Shown: positions 51,050-59,891 of the stretch, piece after piece | Position numbering within the stretch: the first letter of the stretch is position 1 | How the letters are laid out: each line of letters begins with the position of its first letter | Assembly: GCA_964398985.1 (NCBI GenBank) | Contig: CAYNOS010000001.1 | Coordinates: 62,001-126,000, forward strand | Direction: 5' to 3' | Length of the DNA: 64,000 nt | Source: CAYMRL01 sp964398985 | GTDB taxonomy: Bacteria > Deinococcota > Deinococci > Deinococcales > Trueperaceae | Made by a program: the position numbers and the translations under genes | Notes under the pieces: generated by a model | The model's database searches: none | The model's input: only the letters and a program-made list of their open reading frames with translations | What the model was told of the DNA's origin: nothing

Positions 51050-52249
51050 ATGCCACGTGAGCAGCTGCCCGCGTTCCACCGGCGTCCGGTCGCGCTGTTT
51101 CTGGCGCTGACACTCGTGACGCTGGTGCCGGCCTGCGGGCTGATGGCGCGCAACCAGCCGCCCGAGGCCATCTTCAGCTACTCGCTGTCGCGCCAGCACG
51201 CACCCGCGACGCTCACCCTCGACGCCACCGGCAGCCATGACCCGGACGGCGGCATCGCCTCGTACCAATGGGCGGTGAACGGCGAACTCCATGACGGCAT
51301 GATCGTCAGCGTGCCGTTGGCGGTTCACGGCACCCACCAGGTCGAGCTGACGGTGACCGACGACGACGGCGCCAGCACCAGCGCGGGCACCGTCGTCGCG
51401 CTGGATCCGGCGCCGCCTGGCGGCGTGGAGAGCGAGTTCGAGATCACGCTGCTGTCCGGGGGAACCGGCTTCACCGAGGAGCGCATGCAGGTCTTCCGCG
51501 ACGCCGCGACGCGCTGGTCGGAAGTGATCGTCGGCGACTTGCCGGCCGTCGACGTACCGCAGTCGGCGGTGGACAACTGCGCCTCCAGCGGCGACTTCAC
51601 GACACCCGGCCTGGTCGACGACGTGCTGATGTTGGCGACCATCCGATCGATCGACGGGGCCGGCGGGGTGCTGGGCTTCGCCGGCGTCTGCTACCGCCGC
51701 AGCGGCACCCTTGGCTTGCCGGTGTTGGGCCAGATGACGCTCGACGAAGCCGACGTCGCAGCGCTGGAGGGCAGCGGCAACCTGTTCGGCGTCGTGATGC
51801 ACGAGATGGGACACTTGCTCGACCTCAACTCCAGCGCCTGGGCCCGGCACGGCCTGCTGACCCACGACGGCGCCAGCTGCCAGTCGTCGAGTCAGGTCGC
51901 CTTCAGCGGCTCCGGCGCCGCCGGTGAGTGGACCGCGCTGGGCGCCCCGGGTCCGCTGCCGATCGAGCTCGACGGCGGCGCCGGCACGATGTGCTCGCAT
52001 TGGGACGAAGACGAGCTCGGCAGCGAGTTGATGACCGGCTGGGCTTCGGGAGCGATGGAGCTATCGACGGTGACGGTTGGGGCTCTCGCCGACCTCGGTT
52101 ACCTGGTCGACTACGCGGCCGCCGATGCCTACTCGCCTCCTGCCCTCGGTGCGGCGGCGGTCGAGGGCTTCGCGATCTCGGAGATCTGGCTGCCGGAACT
52201 CGGCACTTTGGACGCCGAGGAGAGCTCGACTCCCGACCTGCCCCGTTAG
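51050..52249 (+). CDS. Lipoprotein with PKD domain and leishmanolysin-like metalloprotease domain
   Basis: A 399-residue surface protein. N-terminal signal with lipobox LVPAC (Cys near 26). Residues ~38-120 are a PKD domain (TLDATGSHDPDGGIASYQW and VELTVTDDDGAST). Residues ~130-370 carry HEMGH (H251-H255), and after a long gap a SHWDEDELGSELMTGW motif: the H-W-x(n)-E-L-M-T arrangement supplies the third zinc His and Met turn as in leishmanolysin (M8). It should be an extracellular zinc protease attached to the membrane, with the PKD domain as spacer or substrate binder (inference). Final ~30 residues are acidic. Confidence 0.82.
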   Translation: MPREQLPAFHRRPVALFLALTLVTLVPACGLMARNQPPEAIFSYSLSRQHAPATLTLDATGSHDPDGGIASYQWAVNGELHDGMIVSVPLAVHGTHQVELTVTDDDGASTSAGTVVALDPAPPGGVESEFEITLLSGGTGFTEERMQVFRDAATRWSEVIVGDLPAVDVPQSAVDNCASSGDFTTPGLVDDVLMLATIRSIDGAGGVLGFAGVCYRRSGTLGLPVLGQMTLDEADVAALEGSGNLFGVVMHEMGHLLDLNSSAWARHGLLTHDGASCQSSSQVAFSGSGAAGEWTALGAPGPLPIELDGGAGTMCSHWDEDELGSELMTGWASGAMELSTVTVGALADLGYLVDYAAADAYSPPALGAAAVEGFAISEIWLPELGTLDAEESSTPDLPR

Positions 52250-52296
52250 GCTGAGGCGGCACCCGCCGCGAGCGGGAGCGAGGGAGGCGGCTTCGC

Positions 52297-53271
52297 ATGG
52301 ACTTGACCCTGTCGGGATTCCATCACCTGACGGCGATCTCGGCCGACATACGGGGCAACAAGGAGTTCTTCACCGAGGATCTCGGCATGCGCTTGGTCAA
52401 GCGCAGCGTCAACCAGGACGACGTCAGCGCGTATCACCTCTTCTACTCGGACGGCGTCGGCTCACCCGGCAACGACATGACCTTCTTCGACTGGCCGGCG
52501 CCCCCCGAGCGCCGCGGCAACAACTCGATCACGCGCACTGGCCTGCGCGTCAGGGACGAGGCCAGCCTCGCGTACTGGGCGTCACGGCTCAAGGCCAGAG
52601 GCGTGAGCCAGCGAGGCGTGAGCGAGCGCGACGGACGCAGCTACCTCGACTTCGAGGACCGCGAGGGCCAACGCCTGACGTTCGTGGCCGATGGCGGCGC
52701 CGGCGACGAGAGCGTGCCGTGGACCGAGAGCCCGGTGCCGGCGGAGCATCAGGTCCGCGGCCTAGGTCCGATCACGATCACGGTGCCCGACCTGGAGCCG
52801 ACCAGAGCCGTGTTGGAGCGGGTGATGGCGATGCAGGAGTTGCGAGACTACCCGGACCCCGAGGCTCCACAGCGGAGGGTCCACGTGTTCCAGATGGGGA
52901 CCGTCGGGCCCCAGGCCGAACTCCACGTGGCAGTGAGGCCGGAGCTGCCGCCCGCGCGACAGGGCGCCGGCGGGGTGCATCACGTCGCCTTCCGGGTGGC
53001 AACCTTCGCCGAGTACGACGGGTGGGCAGAGCGCCTGCAGGAGCTCCGCGTCCCCAACAGCGGGCGGGTCGACCGCTTCTGGTTCCGCAGCCTCTACTTC
53101 CGCGAGCCCAACGGCATCCTCTTCGAGCTCGCCACCGACGAGCCCGGGTTCGCCGTCGACGAGCCGCTCGAGAGCCTCGGTGAGTCCCTCGTCCTACCGC
53201 CGTTCCTGGAGCCGCGCAGGGCCGCCATCGAAGCCGGCCTCAAGCCGCTCGACAGGCAGCCGACGCCGTGA
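52297..53271 (+). CDS. mhqO: VOC-family ring-cleaving dioxygenase (MhqO-like)
   Basis: A 324-residue protein with two glyoxalase/VOC modules. FHHLTAISADIRGN gives a first metal His, GVHHVAFRV the second-module His and FELATDEPGF the Glu region. This matches MhqO/MhqA proteins, which are induced by hydroquinones and catechols in Bacillus and thought to cleave aromatic rings. GGGAGG precedes the ATG; a TAGGCT box at 52247-52252 is a plausible -10. It overlaps mhqD by 4 nt. Confidence 0.9.
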   Translation: MDLTLSGFHHLTAISADIRGNKEFFTEDLGMRLVKRSVNQDDVSAYHLFYSDGVGSPGNDMTFFDWPAPPERRGNNSITRTGLRVRDEASLAYWASRLKARGVSQRGVSERDGRSYLDFEDREGQRLTFVADGGAGDESVPWTESPVPAEHQVRGLGPITITVPDLEPTRAVLERVMAMQELRDYPDPEAPQRRVHVFQMGTVGPQAELHVAVRPELPPARQGAGGVHHVAFRVATFAEYDGWAERLQELRVPNSGRVDRFWFRSLYFREPNGILFELATDEPGFAVDEPLESLGESLVLPPFLEPRRAAIEAGLKPLDRQPTP

Positions 53272-53963
53272 CGGCCGCGGCGGCGAACGTGACCGCGCAG
53301 CCCGACCTCGGCTGGCACCACCTCTATCAACCTGGCAGAGGTCCCCTCACCCTGTTGCTGCTGCACGGCACCGGCGGTGATGAGCGGCAGCTCATCGGTC
53401 TCGCCAGCCAGGTCGAGCCTGACGCCAACCTGCTGGGCGTTCGCGGGCGGTCCCTCGAAGAGGGCTATCCCCGGTTCTTCCGCCGCTTCAGCGCGACCTC
53501 GTACGATCAGGCGCAACTGGCCGGCGAAGCCGACGAACTGGCCCTGTTCGCAGAGCGGGCTGCCGCTCACTACGGCTTCGACGCCGCCAAGCTGGTGCTG
53601 CTCGGCTACAGCAACGGCGCCAACATCGCCCTCGCGACGCTGCTGCGGCGGCCGGAGACCTACGCGGCAGCAGTGCTCTTGCGGGGGGTGTCGGCGGTCG
53701 CCGACCCGCCGAGCCCCGACCTGACCGGCAAGGCCGTGCTGGTGCTGAACGGGGTTCGCGACCCCTACGCCGCCCACGCGGTCGGTCTGGCGCCGCACCT
53801 GCGCGCATGCGGCGCCGACGTCGAGGAACACGTGCTCGACGCCGGCCACGAGCTTTCCGAACGCGACCTGGTGACAGCCAACGACTGGCTCTACCGCGTC
53901 GCGAAGGGACTAGGAGCCGGTCCAGGGAGCGACGAATCCTACGGGGTGGGGGGTGACTCGTGA
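53268..53963 (+). CDS. mhqD: Alpha/beta-hydrolase (MhqD-like carboxylesterase)
   Basis: A 231-residue alpha/beta-hydrolase. Oxyanion motif LLLHGTGGDE; nucleophile Ser in GYSNGAN; Asp in NGVRDPY; His in DAGHEL. In Bacillus MhqD is made with MhqO in response to quinones. The GTG at 53268 overlaps the mhqO stop (GTGA). The C-terminal ~15 residues are a Gly-rich tail that runs into the next gene. Confidence 0.9.
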   Translation: MTAAAANVTAQPDLGWHHLYQPGRGPLTLLLLHGTGGDERQLIGLASQVEPDANLLGVRGRSLEEGYPRFFRRFSATSYDQAQLAGEADELALFAERAAAHYGFDAAKLVLLGYSNGANIALATLLRRPETYAAAVLLRGVSAVADPPSPDLTGKAVLVLNGVRDPYAAHAVGLAPHLRACGADVEEHVLDAGHELSERDLVTANDWLYRVAKGLGAGPGSDESYGVGGDS

Positions 53964-54625
53964 CCGGCCGGCGTCAGGCCTTCGATGCCGCGGTCGCGAG
54001 TCACCGGCTGGTGGCGGTGCTGCGTGGCGTTCCCGACGATTCGCTCCACGGCATGATCGAGGCGTTGTTCGAGGAGGGCGTGCACATCATCGAGGTTGCC
54101 TGCTCCACTCCCAACGCATTCGAGCAGCTCGGGCGCCTCTGTCGCCAGGCGGAGGGTCGCTTTCACGTCGGCGCCGGGACGATACTCGACGCGGCGATGG
54201 GGCGGCGCGCGCTGGACGCCGGGGCCGAGTTCCTGGTCACCCCACACGTGGCCACAGACGTCATCGACTTCGCGCTCGAGAACGATCTCGGCGTGCTCTG
54301 CGGTGCCGTCACGCCGACCGAGATCCAGACCGCGCGAACGGCGGGAGCGCGCTTCATCAAGCTGTTCCCCACTACCGACCTGTCGCCCGACTACGTGAAG
54401 GCCCTGCTCGGGCCATACCCCGACCTCGAGCTGTTGGTCGTCGGCGGGGTCGGCAGCCGCAACCTGGCTCCCTACTTGGCCGCCGGCGCGATCGGCGCCG
54501 GAGTCGGCGGTTCGCTGACCCGTCACGATGCGTCGGACCCGGGATTCGGCGCTGTCAGGCGCGAGGCGCGCGCGTTGGTCGCGCTGCTGCAGGGCCACAC
54601 CGAGGCGTCAGCTCAGCCTCACTGA
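53960..54625 (+). CDS. eda: KDPG/KHG-type aldolase
   Basis: A 221-residue TIM-barrel aldolase. The Schiff-base Lys is in ARFIKLFP, the catalytic Glu in IIEVACST, and the phosphate site in GGVGSRNLAPYLAAGAIGAGVGGS (cores). It splits 2-keto-3-deoxy-phospho-sugar acids to pyruvate and an aldehyde. No other Entner-Doudoroff genes are nearby; coupling to mhqOD (GTGA overlap) is unusual. Substrate may differ from KDPG. It is convergent with, and overlaps by 7 nt, the transporter fusion gene. Confidence 0.9.
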   Translation: MTGRRQAFDAAVASHRLVAVLRGVPDDSLHGMIEALFEEGVHIIEVACSTPNAFEQLGRLCRQAEGRFHVGAGTILDAAMGRRALDAGAEFLVTPHVATDVIDFALENDLGVLCGAVTPTEIQTARTAGARFIKLFPTTDLSPDYVKALLGPYPDLELLVVGGVGSRNLAPYLAAGAIGAGVGGSLTRHDASDPGFGAVRREARALVALLQGHTEASAQPH

Positions 54626-57600
54626 CCGGCAGGGACATGCTCGCGCGGCGATTCGTCGCCTCGCTCGCGGGCCGCCAGGTCGTCGACTCGGGAACGCAGG
54701 CGCCGCACGAGGACCTCCATGATGCCGACGGCGACCTCCGGTCGCTCGAGCACGAGGTCGACGAATGGCAAACGCGACAGCCGCAGCAGCCGGGTCGGAG
54801 CGGCGGCCGTCACGGTGGCCGAGCGCGGGCCGGGGTCGAGGAGCGCCATCTCGCCGAACGCTTCGCCCTCGCCGAGCGACTCGATCACGCGCTCGCCGTC
54901 TCTCACGACGACCTTTCCCTCGGCCACGACGTAGAGGCTGTCGCCTGCCTCGCCCCTGCGCACGACGTCCTCGCCCTCTGCTACCTCCAACTCGTCGAGG
55001 AGCGCCGCGACGTCCGCCAGGATCTCGTGGGGCGCGCCGCTGAAGAAGCGCACGCCCTTGAGGATGATCGCCCGTTCCAGACTCGAGAGCATGCCGTCCT
55101 CCTCCTGTACTCCGCTCGCGCTCAGCCGCCTCAGCGCCCAGCGGGCCGTCTCGCTGACAAGCGGCTCCGGGTCGCCGACGGCCGCAGCCGCCACGCCGCG
55201 AGCCGCTGAGAGCTGCGACGCCCCGATCAGGTGCAGGGCACACGCCCGCAGCCACGGGCCCAGTTGGCGCCCTGCGGAGCCGGCGACGAGCTCCTGGAGC
55301 TGCTCGGCCAAGGCTTCCGGCTCCACTCTCTCGCCCGCGCCTCGCGCGCCTTGCGACGGGGGCTCGGCCTCGAGCCACGGCAGCAACAGCCCGCGCAGCC
55401 GGGCAGGCAACTGGACCTCCACCACTTCGAGGGCGCGACCCCGCGCGCCCGGCTCGGCCCGGGACAGGGCGGCCCTGGCGTCGAGCACGGCGCCTTCGTC
55501 ACCCGCCAGCGCCGCGAGCAGCAGGGCGGTGTCGCGCTCCCTGAGCCACGCTTCCCGCAGAGCACCGACCAGTAGGGCGGCGCCGGGGTGATCGGGGAGC
55601 CGCTCGATCACGGCCGCGAGGCGGCCTCCGCGCTCGAGCGCCTCCTCGAGCTCGCCTCGCACCTCAGCACCGGCTCTCGGCGACGCGGCTACCTTGCCGG
55701 CGACGAGAGCCTCGAGCGCGGCGTGGCGCACCTGTCCGACCTCGGACCTGCGCAGCGTGTCGAGCAGGCTCGCGGCCTCGTCGGCGCCCGCGCGCCCGCA
55801 GGCGCGGGCCACGGCGACGAGGGCGCCGGCCGGCAGGTCACCGGCCGCGACGTGGGGAGCCAGTGCAGCCAGGGCACGGGCGCCACCCGCGACGAGTGCC
55901 TTCTCGGCGTGCCGCGCGCTGCCCGGACGCGCCGCTGACCGTGCGACCGTCGGCCACAGGCTCGGATCGCGCAGCCGCGACGCAGCCAACAGCGCCTCGC
56001 GCCGGACCTCGACGCTATCGTCGTCCAGCAGCGGGGCCATGACCCACAGCCAGCGCCCCCCATGCTCGCCTGCCGGGCCCAGGTCGGCGATGACGCGCGA
56101 CGCGAGCGCACGCTCCCGCGGGAGCGCCGAGGCAGCCAGCCGCTCGAGGACCGCCGCGGCTCTGGACGCTTGCTCCTCGCTGCCCTGGCGCAGCAGGGTG
56201 ACGACCGCCGCCGTCCTGACCTCAGGGTACGGCTCCTCCAGAGCCAGGCTCGCCGCCTCCACTGCACTTGCCGAGCCCATCCCGGCTAGCGTCCTCATCA
56301 GGTCGGCGCGCAACGACGGCACCGTCTCGACAGCCAGTCGGTCCTCGAGGAGCGGCGCCAGTGAGGGCCCCTCGGCCGCGAGCCTGGCGACGGCCGCCGA
56401 CCGCACCTCCTCGACCGGGTGCCCCAGCACCCGCTGCCACACCTGCGGGGTCAAGCCTCCGTCGCTCGTCTCGAGGCTTTCGAGCGCGTAGAGCACCGGG
56501 CCCGGCCTCTCGTCGTGGAGGTTGGCTCGGAGCAGACCAAGCGCCGTCGCGTCGAGCGGCGCGAGGCGCCCCTCCCCCCAGCGCCTGCGCTTCAGGGTCT
56601 GCGCCAGGGTGTGTGGGTAGGACGCTGAGACTCGGAGCGTGAGCACGATCCACACGGCGGCGACGGGCGTGAGCACCCAAGCGAGCCCGACGCTGCCAAG
56701 ACCGAGCCCGGCCGTGAGCAGCAGGAGCGCCCCGCCTGCGACGCCGATGGCCACGGGCTGCACGATGCCCTCCGCGATGGTCTGCACCCGCTCGCGAGCG
56801 CGTCCCTCGAGCGCCTGGTACATCACGTTGTGGGACGTCTGCGAGAGAGAGAAACCGATGGCGACATTCGAAAGCTTGGCGGCCGTGGCCAGCCAGAACA
56901 GGACCAGCGCCGGGACGCCCACCGAGCCGCCAACCGCGACCAGAGCCACGGCGACGGCCACGAGCACCGGCAAGGTCAGCAGGCCGGCGGCGAGGCCGAA
57001 GCGCCTGAGCACGCGGCTGGTGAGGACGACCGTCGTGAACAGGGCGACCGCGCCCGTGATCGACAGGAAGCGACCGATGAACGCGGTCAAGCTCTCTGCG
57101 TCTGCGTAGTGGGACCCGGCTTGGGCGTAGAACAGGTTGTCGACGAAGTAGAAGGCGAGCCACCAGGCCGCGGTGTACGCGAAGATGCGCCAAGCGTAGG
57201 CGCCGAGCGGAGAGCGCGGAGCGGACTCGGACACCGGTTCGGTGGTGGTCGCGGTCGCCTCTGTGGGGACGAGGTGATCGCGGACGATCCCGCGCAGCAG
57301 CAGCCAGCCGCCCACCACCACGATGGCGGCCAGCGCCATCAGGTTCGCCGGCCCCACCAGGGCCACGAGAGGAGCGACAACCAGGCCGCCGAGCATGTTT
57401 GCCATCCAGTTGCCGGCCCCGATCAGCCCGAAGACGCGTTTACCCTGCCTGACATCGAACAGCCGCATGGCCAGCGGCCACACGACCAGGTTCGCGAGCG
57501 TGACGAAGATCTGGAACCACACCGGAAGGAGGAACGTCGCTGCGTCCGCCAGGGGCGACCTCAGCCCCGCCCACAGGACCAGGCTGCCGAGCGCGAGGAA

Positions 57601-57873
57601 GGCGAGGTTGAAGGTGAGGAGGCGCTCGAAGCTCACGCGCGCCCCGAGCCGCAGGTAAGCGAAGCTCACGACCGTCGCCAGCCCGGCGATCGTCAGGTAG
57701 GCGTACGGGAGGCGACCCGAACCGAACTCGGCGATGAACAGCCCGAACGCCATCGACTGGATCAGCACGACCGCGCCGATGAGGACGAGGTAGAGCGAGA
57801 GCATCCGCCCGACGAGCCGAGCCTCGCCGAGCTGCACGCCCAACAGGCTCAGTATCCGCTTCCAGATCGGCAC
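54619..57873 (-). CDS. Npt1/NTT-like transporter fused to HEAT repeats and a cyclic-nucleotide-binding domain
   Basis: A 1084-residue fusion. Residues ~1-430 are a 12-helix transporter similar to the Npt1/ATP-ADP-translocase-like MFS group. Residues ~440-900 are about ten HEAT-type helical repeats (VRSAAVARLAAEGP, VRTAAVVTLLRQGS, VRREALLAASRLRD, VRHAALEALVAG). Residues ~930-1060 are a cNMP-binding domain with GEAFGEMALLDPGPRSATV, which keeps the phosphate-binding Glu and Arg. The protein should be a membrane channel or transporter gated or regulated by a cyclic nucleotide through the HEAT arm (inference). GTG 57873 has AGGAG 5 nt upstream; the frame upstream is a shadow of the atuA-like gene. 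Confidence 0.85.
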   Translation of the reverse strand: MPIWKRILSLLGVQLGEARLVGRMLSLYLVLIGAVVLIQSMAFGLFIAEFGSGRLPYAYLTIAGLATVVSFAYLRLGARVSFERLLTFNLAFLALGSLVLWAGLRSPLADAATFLLPVWFQIFVTLANLVVWPLAMRLFDVRQGKRVFGLIGAGNWMANMLGGLVVAPLVALVGPANLMALAAIVVVGGWLLLRGIVRDHLVPTEATATTTEPVSESAPRSPLGAYAWRIFAYTAAWWLAFYFVDNLFYAQAGSHYADAESLTAFIGRFLSITGAVALFTTVVLTSRVLRRFGLAAGLLTLPVLVAVAVALVAVGGSVGVPALVLFWLATAAKLSNVAIGFSLSQTSHNVMYQALEGRARERVQTIAEGIVQPVAIGVAGGALLLLTAGLGLGSVGLAWVLTPVAAVWIVLTLRVSASYPHTLAQTLKRRRWGEGRLAPLDATALGLLRANLHDERPGPVLYALESLETSDGGLTPQVWQRVLGHPVEEVRSAAVARLAAEGPSLAPLLEDRLAVETVPSLRADLMRTLAGMGSASAVEAASLALEEPYPEVRTAAVVTLLRQGSEEQASRAAAVLERLAASALPRERALASRVIADLGPAGEHGGRWLWVMAPLLDDDSVEVRREALLAASRLRDPSLWPTVARSAARPGSARHAEKALVAGGARALAALAPHVAAGDLPAGALVAVARACGRAGADEAASLLDTLRRSEVGQVRHAALEALVAGKVAASPRAGAEVRGELEEALERGGRLAAVIERLPDHPGAALLVGALREAWLRERDTALLLAALAGDEGAVLDARAALSRAEPGARGRALEVVEVQLPARLRGLLLPWLEAEPPSQGARGAGERVEPEALAEQLQELVAGSAGRQLGPWLRACALHLIGASQLSAARGVAAAAVGDPEPLVSETARWALRRLSASGVQEEDGMLSSLERAIILKGVRFFSGAPHEILADVAALLDELEVAEGEDVVRRGEAGDSLYVVAEGKVVVRDGERVIESLGEGEAFGEMALLDPGPRSATVTAAAPTRLLRLSRLPFVDLVLERPEVAVGIMEVLVRRLRSRVDDLAARERGDESPREHVPAGQ

Positions 57874-58010
57874 GCCGTCTCCTCGTTGGGAAGCTTCCAC
57901 GAGCGCGGTGAACTCCGCTCGTGTCACCAAGTCGCTCTGGCGGTGAAGTGTAACGCAGCCCCTGCGGACTCGCGCGAATGCCGCCCGGCGCACCTTCCGC
58001 CCAGGCACAG

Positions 58011-58043
58011 ATTGTGCAACAATTGCTGTCACGAAAGCGTTTC
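58011..58043. promoter_or_regulatory. Two operator-like palindromes upstream of the AtuA-like operon
   Basis: In the one AT-rich patch of the 255-nt divergent gap lie ATTGT-gca-ACAAT (58011-58023) and GAAA-gcg-TTTC (58033-58043). The heptamer TGCAACA occurs in the first (58015-58021) and just after the second (58044-58050). They lie about 90-120 nt before the AtuA-like ATG and in the leader of the transporter fusion. The operon encodes an RpiR regulator, which would be the first candidate to bind here. Confidence 0.4.
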
Positions 58044-58128
58044 TGCAACAGGGGTTGGAAAGCGCCCAGAACGGCCCACACACGTACAGGGGCGCGCCCC
58101 CTCGCGCAGAGACCCGAAAGGACGCGCA

Positions 58129-59538
58129 ATGGGCAGATCGACACTGCGGTTCCTGTGCCCGAACGGGCATCTGGGCTTCGCACCCCTGAAGGTCGGGAGC
58201 TTCGACCTGGGAGTCGCAACGCGGCCCGACTTCATCCTGGCGGATTCCGGCTCCGATGACATCGGCCCGGGGCCGCTGGGCTCGGACACATCGACCGCTC
58301 CCAAGGAGTGGCAACGACACGACCTCGAGAAGATGCTCCTCGCGGCCAGGAAGCTGGGAGTGCCCATGCTCATCGGTTCGGCCGGCGACACCGGCGCGAA
58401 CAGCCGCGTGGACATGTACGTCGAGATGATCCGCGACATCGCGCGCCAGCATGGCCTGGCGCCGTTCAAGCTCGGGTACTTCTACTCCGAGGTACCCAAG
58501 GACCTCGTGCGGCGGAAGATCGCCGCCGGCGAGGAGATCGCCGGCCTCGACGGGCGCGGCGCGCTGACCCTCGAGGAACTCGATGCCACCGAGCGCATCG
58601 TGGCGGTCGGCGGCGTCCACCCGTACATCGAACTGCTGAACCGCGGCGCCGAAGTGATCATCGGAGGACGCAGCTCGGACGCTGTGATCTTCGCCGCCCC
58701 CGCGATACGCGCCGGCTACCCCGAAGACCTCTCCTACTACCTCGGCAAGGTGCTCGAGTGCGCCTCGTTCAACGCCGAGCCGTACGCCGGCAAAGAGACC
58801 GTCATCGGTGAGATCAGCCACGAGGACGTCAAGGTCACCGCGATGAGCCCGTACCAGCGCTGCACACCGGCTTCCGTGGCCGGTCACGCGATGTACGAGC
58901 GCTCGAACCCCTACTACGAGTACTTCGCTGGCGGCATGCTCGACATGAGCGAGTGCCGTTACGAGCAGCACGACGAGAAGACGACCCGCGTCACCGGCCC
59001 GAGGTTCGAGCCGGCGGGCGAGCTGCGCGTCAAGCTCGAGGGCGCCGGCAAGGTCGGCGAGCGCTTCATGGGCTTCGCCGGCGTGCGGGACCCTTACACG
59101 ATCGCGCGCATCGACGAGGTCATCGGCTGGGCGAGGCAGCAAGTGCAGGAGCGTTTCGGCACGCCAGAAGCAGGCGGCTACGAGCTGCACTACCAGGTCT
59201 ACGGGCGCGACGGCGTGATGGGCGAGCTCGAACCGCTGCGGGACACGCCGGCCCACGAACTCGGCATCCTGGTCTTCGGAGTGGCACCCACGGCCGAGAT
59301 GGCCGAAGAGGTCGCGCTCACCGGCACCAGGCAGATGTTCTACGCACGCCTCCCCGACGTCAAGGGCACCGCCGGCGGGGTCGCTTTCCCCATCGACGAG
59401 GTGGTCAAGGTGAGCCCGGCCTACGTCTGGACGCTCAATCACACGATTCGCGTGGACGATCCGCTCGAGCTGTTCGAGCTTCACACGACCGAGGTGAGCG
59501 AGGGCGCGGCCGCCCAGGTCGCCGGGGTGGCGCGATGA
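58129..59538 (+). CDS. AtuA-family (DUF1446) protein
   Basis: A 469-residue protein of the acyclic-terpene-utilisation AtuA family. Core motifs: FLCPNGHLGF, LIGSAGDTGANSRVDMY, GGVHPYIELLNRGAEVIIGGR and SSDAVIFAAPAI. In Pseudomonas AtuA belongs to citronellol/geraniol degradation, but most family members sit in other, unassigned pathways and biochemistry is poorly known. AAAGGA precedes the ATG at 58129; a far longer frame upstream is a shadow. It overlaps the DUF4387 gene by 4 nt, its usual small partner. Confidence 0.88.
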   Translation: MGRSTLRFLCPNGHLGFAPLKVGSFDLGVATRPDFILADSGSDDIGPGPLGSDTSTAPKEWQRHDLEKMLLAARKLGVPMLIGSAGDTGANSRVDMYVEMIRDIARQHGLAPFKLGYFYSEVPKDLVRRKIAAGEEIAGLDGRGALTLEELDATERIVAVGGVHPYIELLNRGAEVIIGGRSSDAVIFAAPAIRAGYPEDLSYYLGKVLECASFNAEPYAGKETVIGEISHEDVKVTAMSPYQRCTPASVAGHAMYERSNPYYEYFAGGMLDMSECRYEQHDEKTTRVTGPRFEPAGELRVKLEGAGKVGERFMGFAGVRDPYTIARIDEVIGWARQQVQERFGTPEAGGYELHYQVYGRDGVMGELEPLRDTPAHELGILVFGVAPTAEMAEEVALTGTRQMFYARLPDVKGTAGGVAFPIDEVVKVSPAYVWTLNHTIRVDDPLELFELHTTEVSEGAAAQVAGVAR

Positions 59539-59891
59539 ACGGCGCGGCAACTCCTCGCAGCGCGAGCCGCAAGCTCTCCGAGCTTGCCAAGACGATACGC
59601 AGCAAGAACGCCGGCGTCGACCGCATCACATTCGACGTGATCTTCAATAGCGCCGACAACTACGAGATGGTCAAGCGCTCGGGCGTCCTCAACCGCAAGT
59701 CGGTCGCCAGCCTCTACGGCATCGACGAGGCTCGCATCACGGACTTCGTGACCTTCGACCCTGCCTACGCGATCAAGTTCACGATCCTGCGCAAGCGCCC
59801 CAGCGGCAGCCCCGGCGACAGCGACATCTTCGGCGCCCAGCAGTACGCTCCGCTGCTCGACATCGAGGTTCCTGTAGTCTCGGGGGGATGA
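59535..59891 (+). CDS. DUF4387 domain protein, partner of AtuA-like protein
   Basis: A 118-residue protein matching DUF4387: LSELAKTIRSKNAGVDRITF, then YEMVKRSGVLN and YAIKFTILRKRPSGSPGDSD. The family is found next to, or fused with, AtuA-like proteins, and is thought to work with them. Both termini overlap neighbours by 4 nt (ATGA), so it is made in step with them. Catalytic role unknown. Confidence 0.88.
   Translation: MNGAATPRSASRKLSELAKTIRSKNAGVDRITFDVIFNSADNYEMVKRSGVLNRKSVASLYGIDEARITDFVTFDPAYAIKFTILRKRPSGSPGDSDIFGAQQYAPLLDIEVPVVSGG

Noticed and set aside
53960..54625. Aldolase as sulfo-Entner-Doudoroff KDSG aldolase
   Set aside because: It is about 48 kb from the sulfoquinovosidase and coupled to mhqOD; no other sulfo-ED genes are seen.
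54619..59550. A single open frame of 1643 codons on the minus strand
   Set aside because: The part upstream of 57873 is antisense to the AtuA-like gene, has no family similarity, and a GTG with a good Shine-Dalgarno starts the real protein at 57873.
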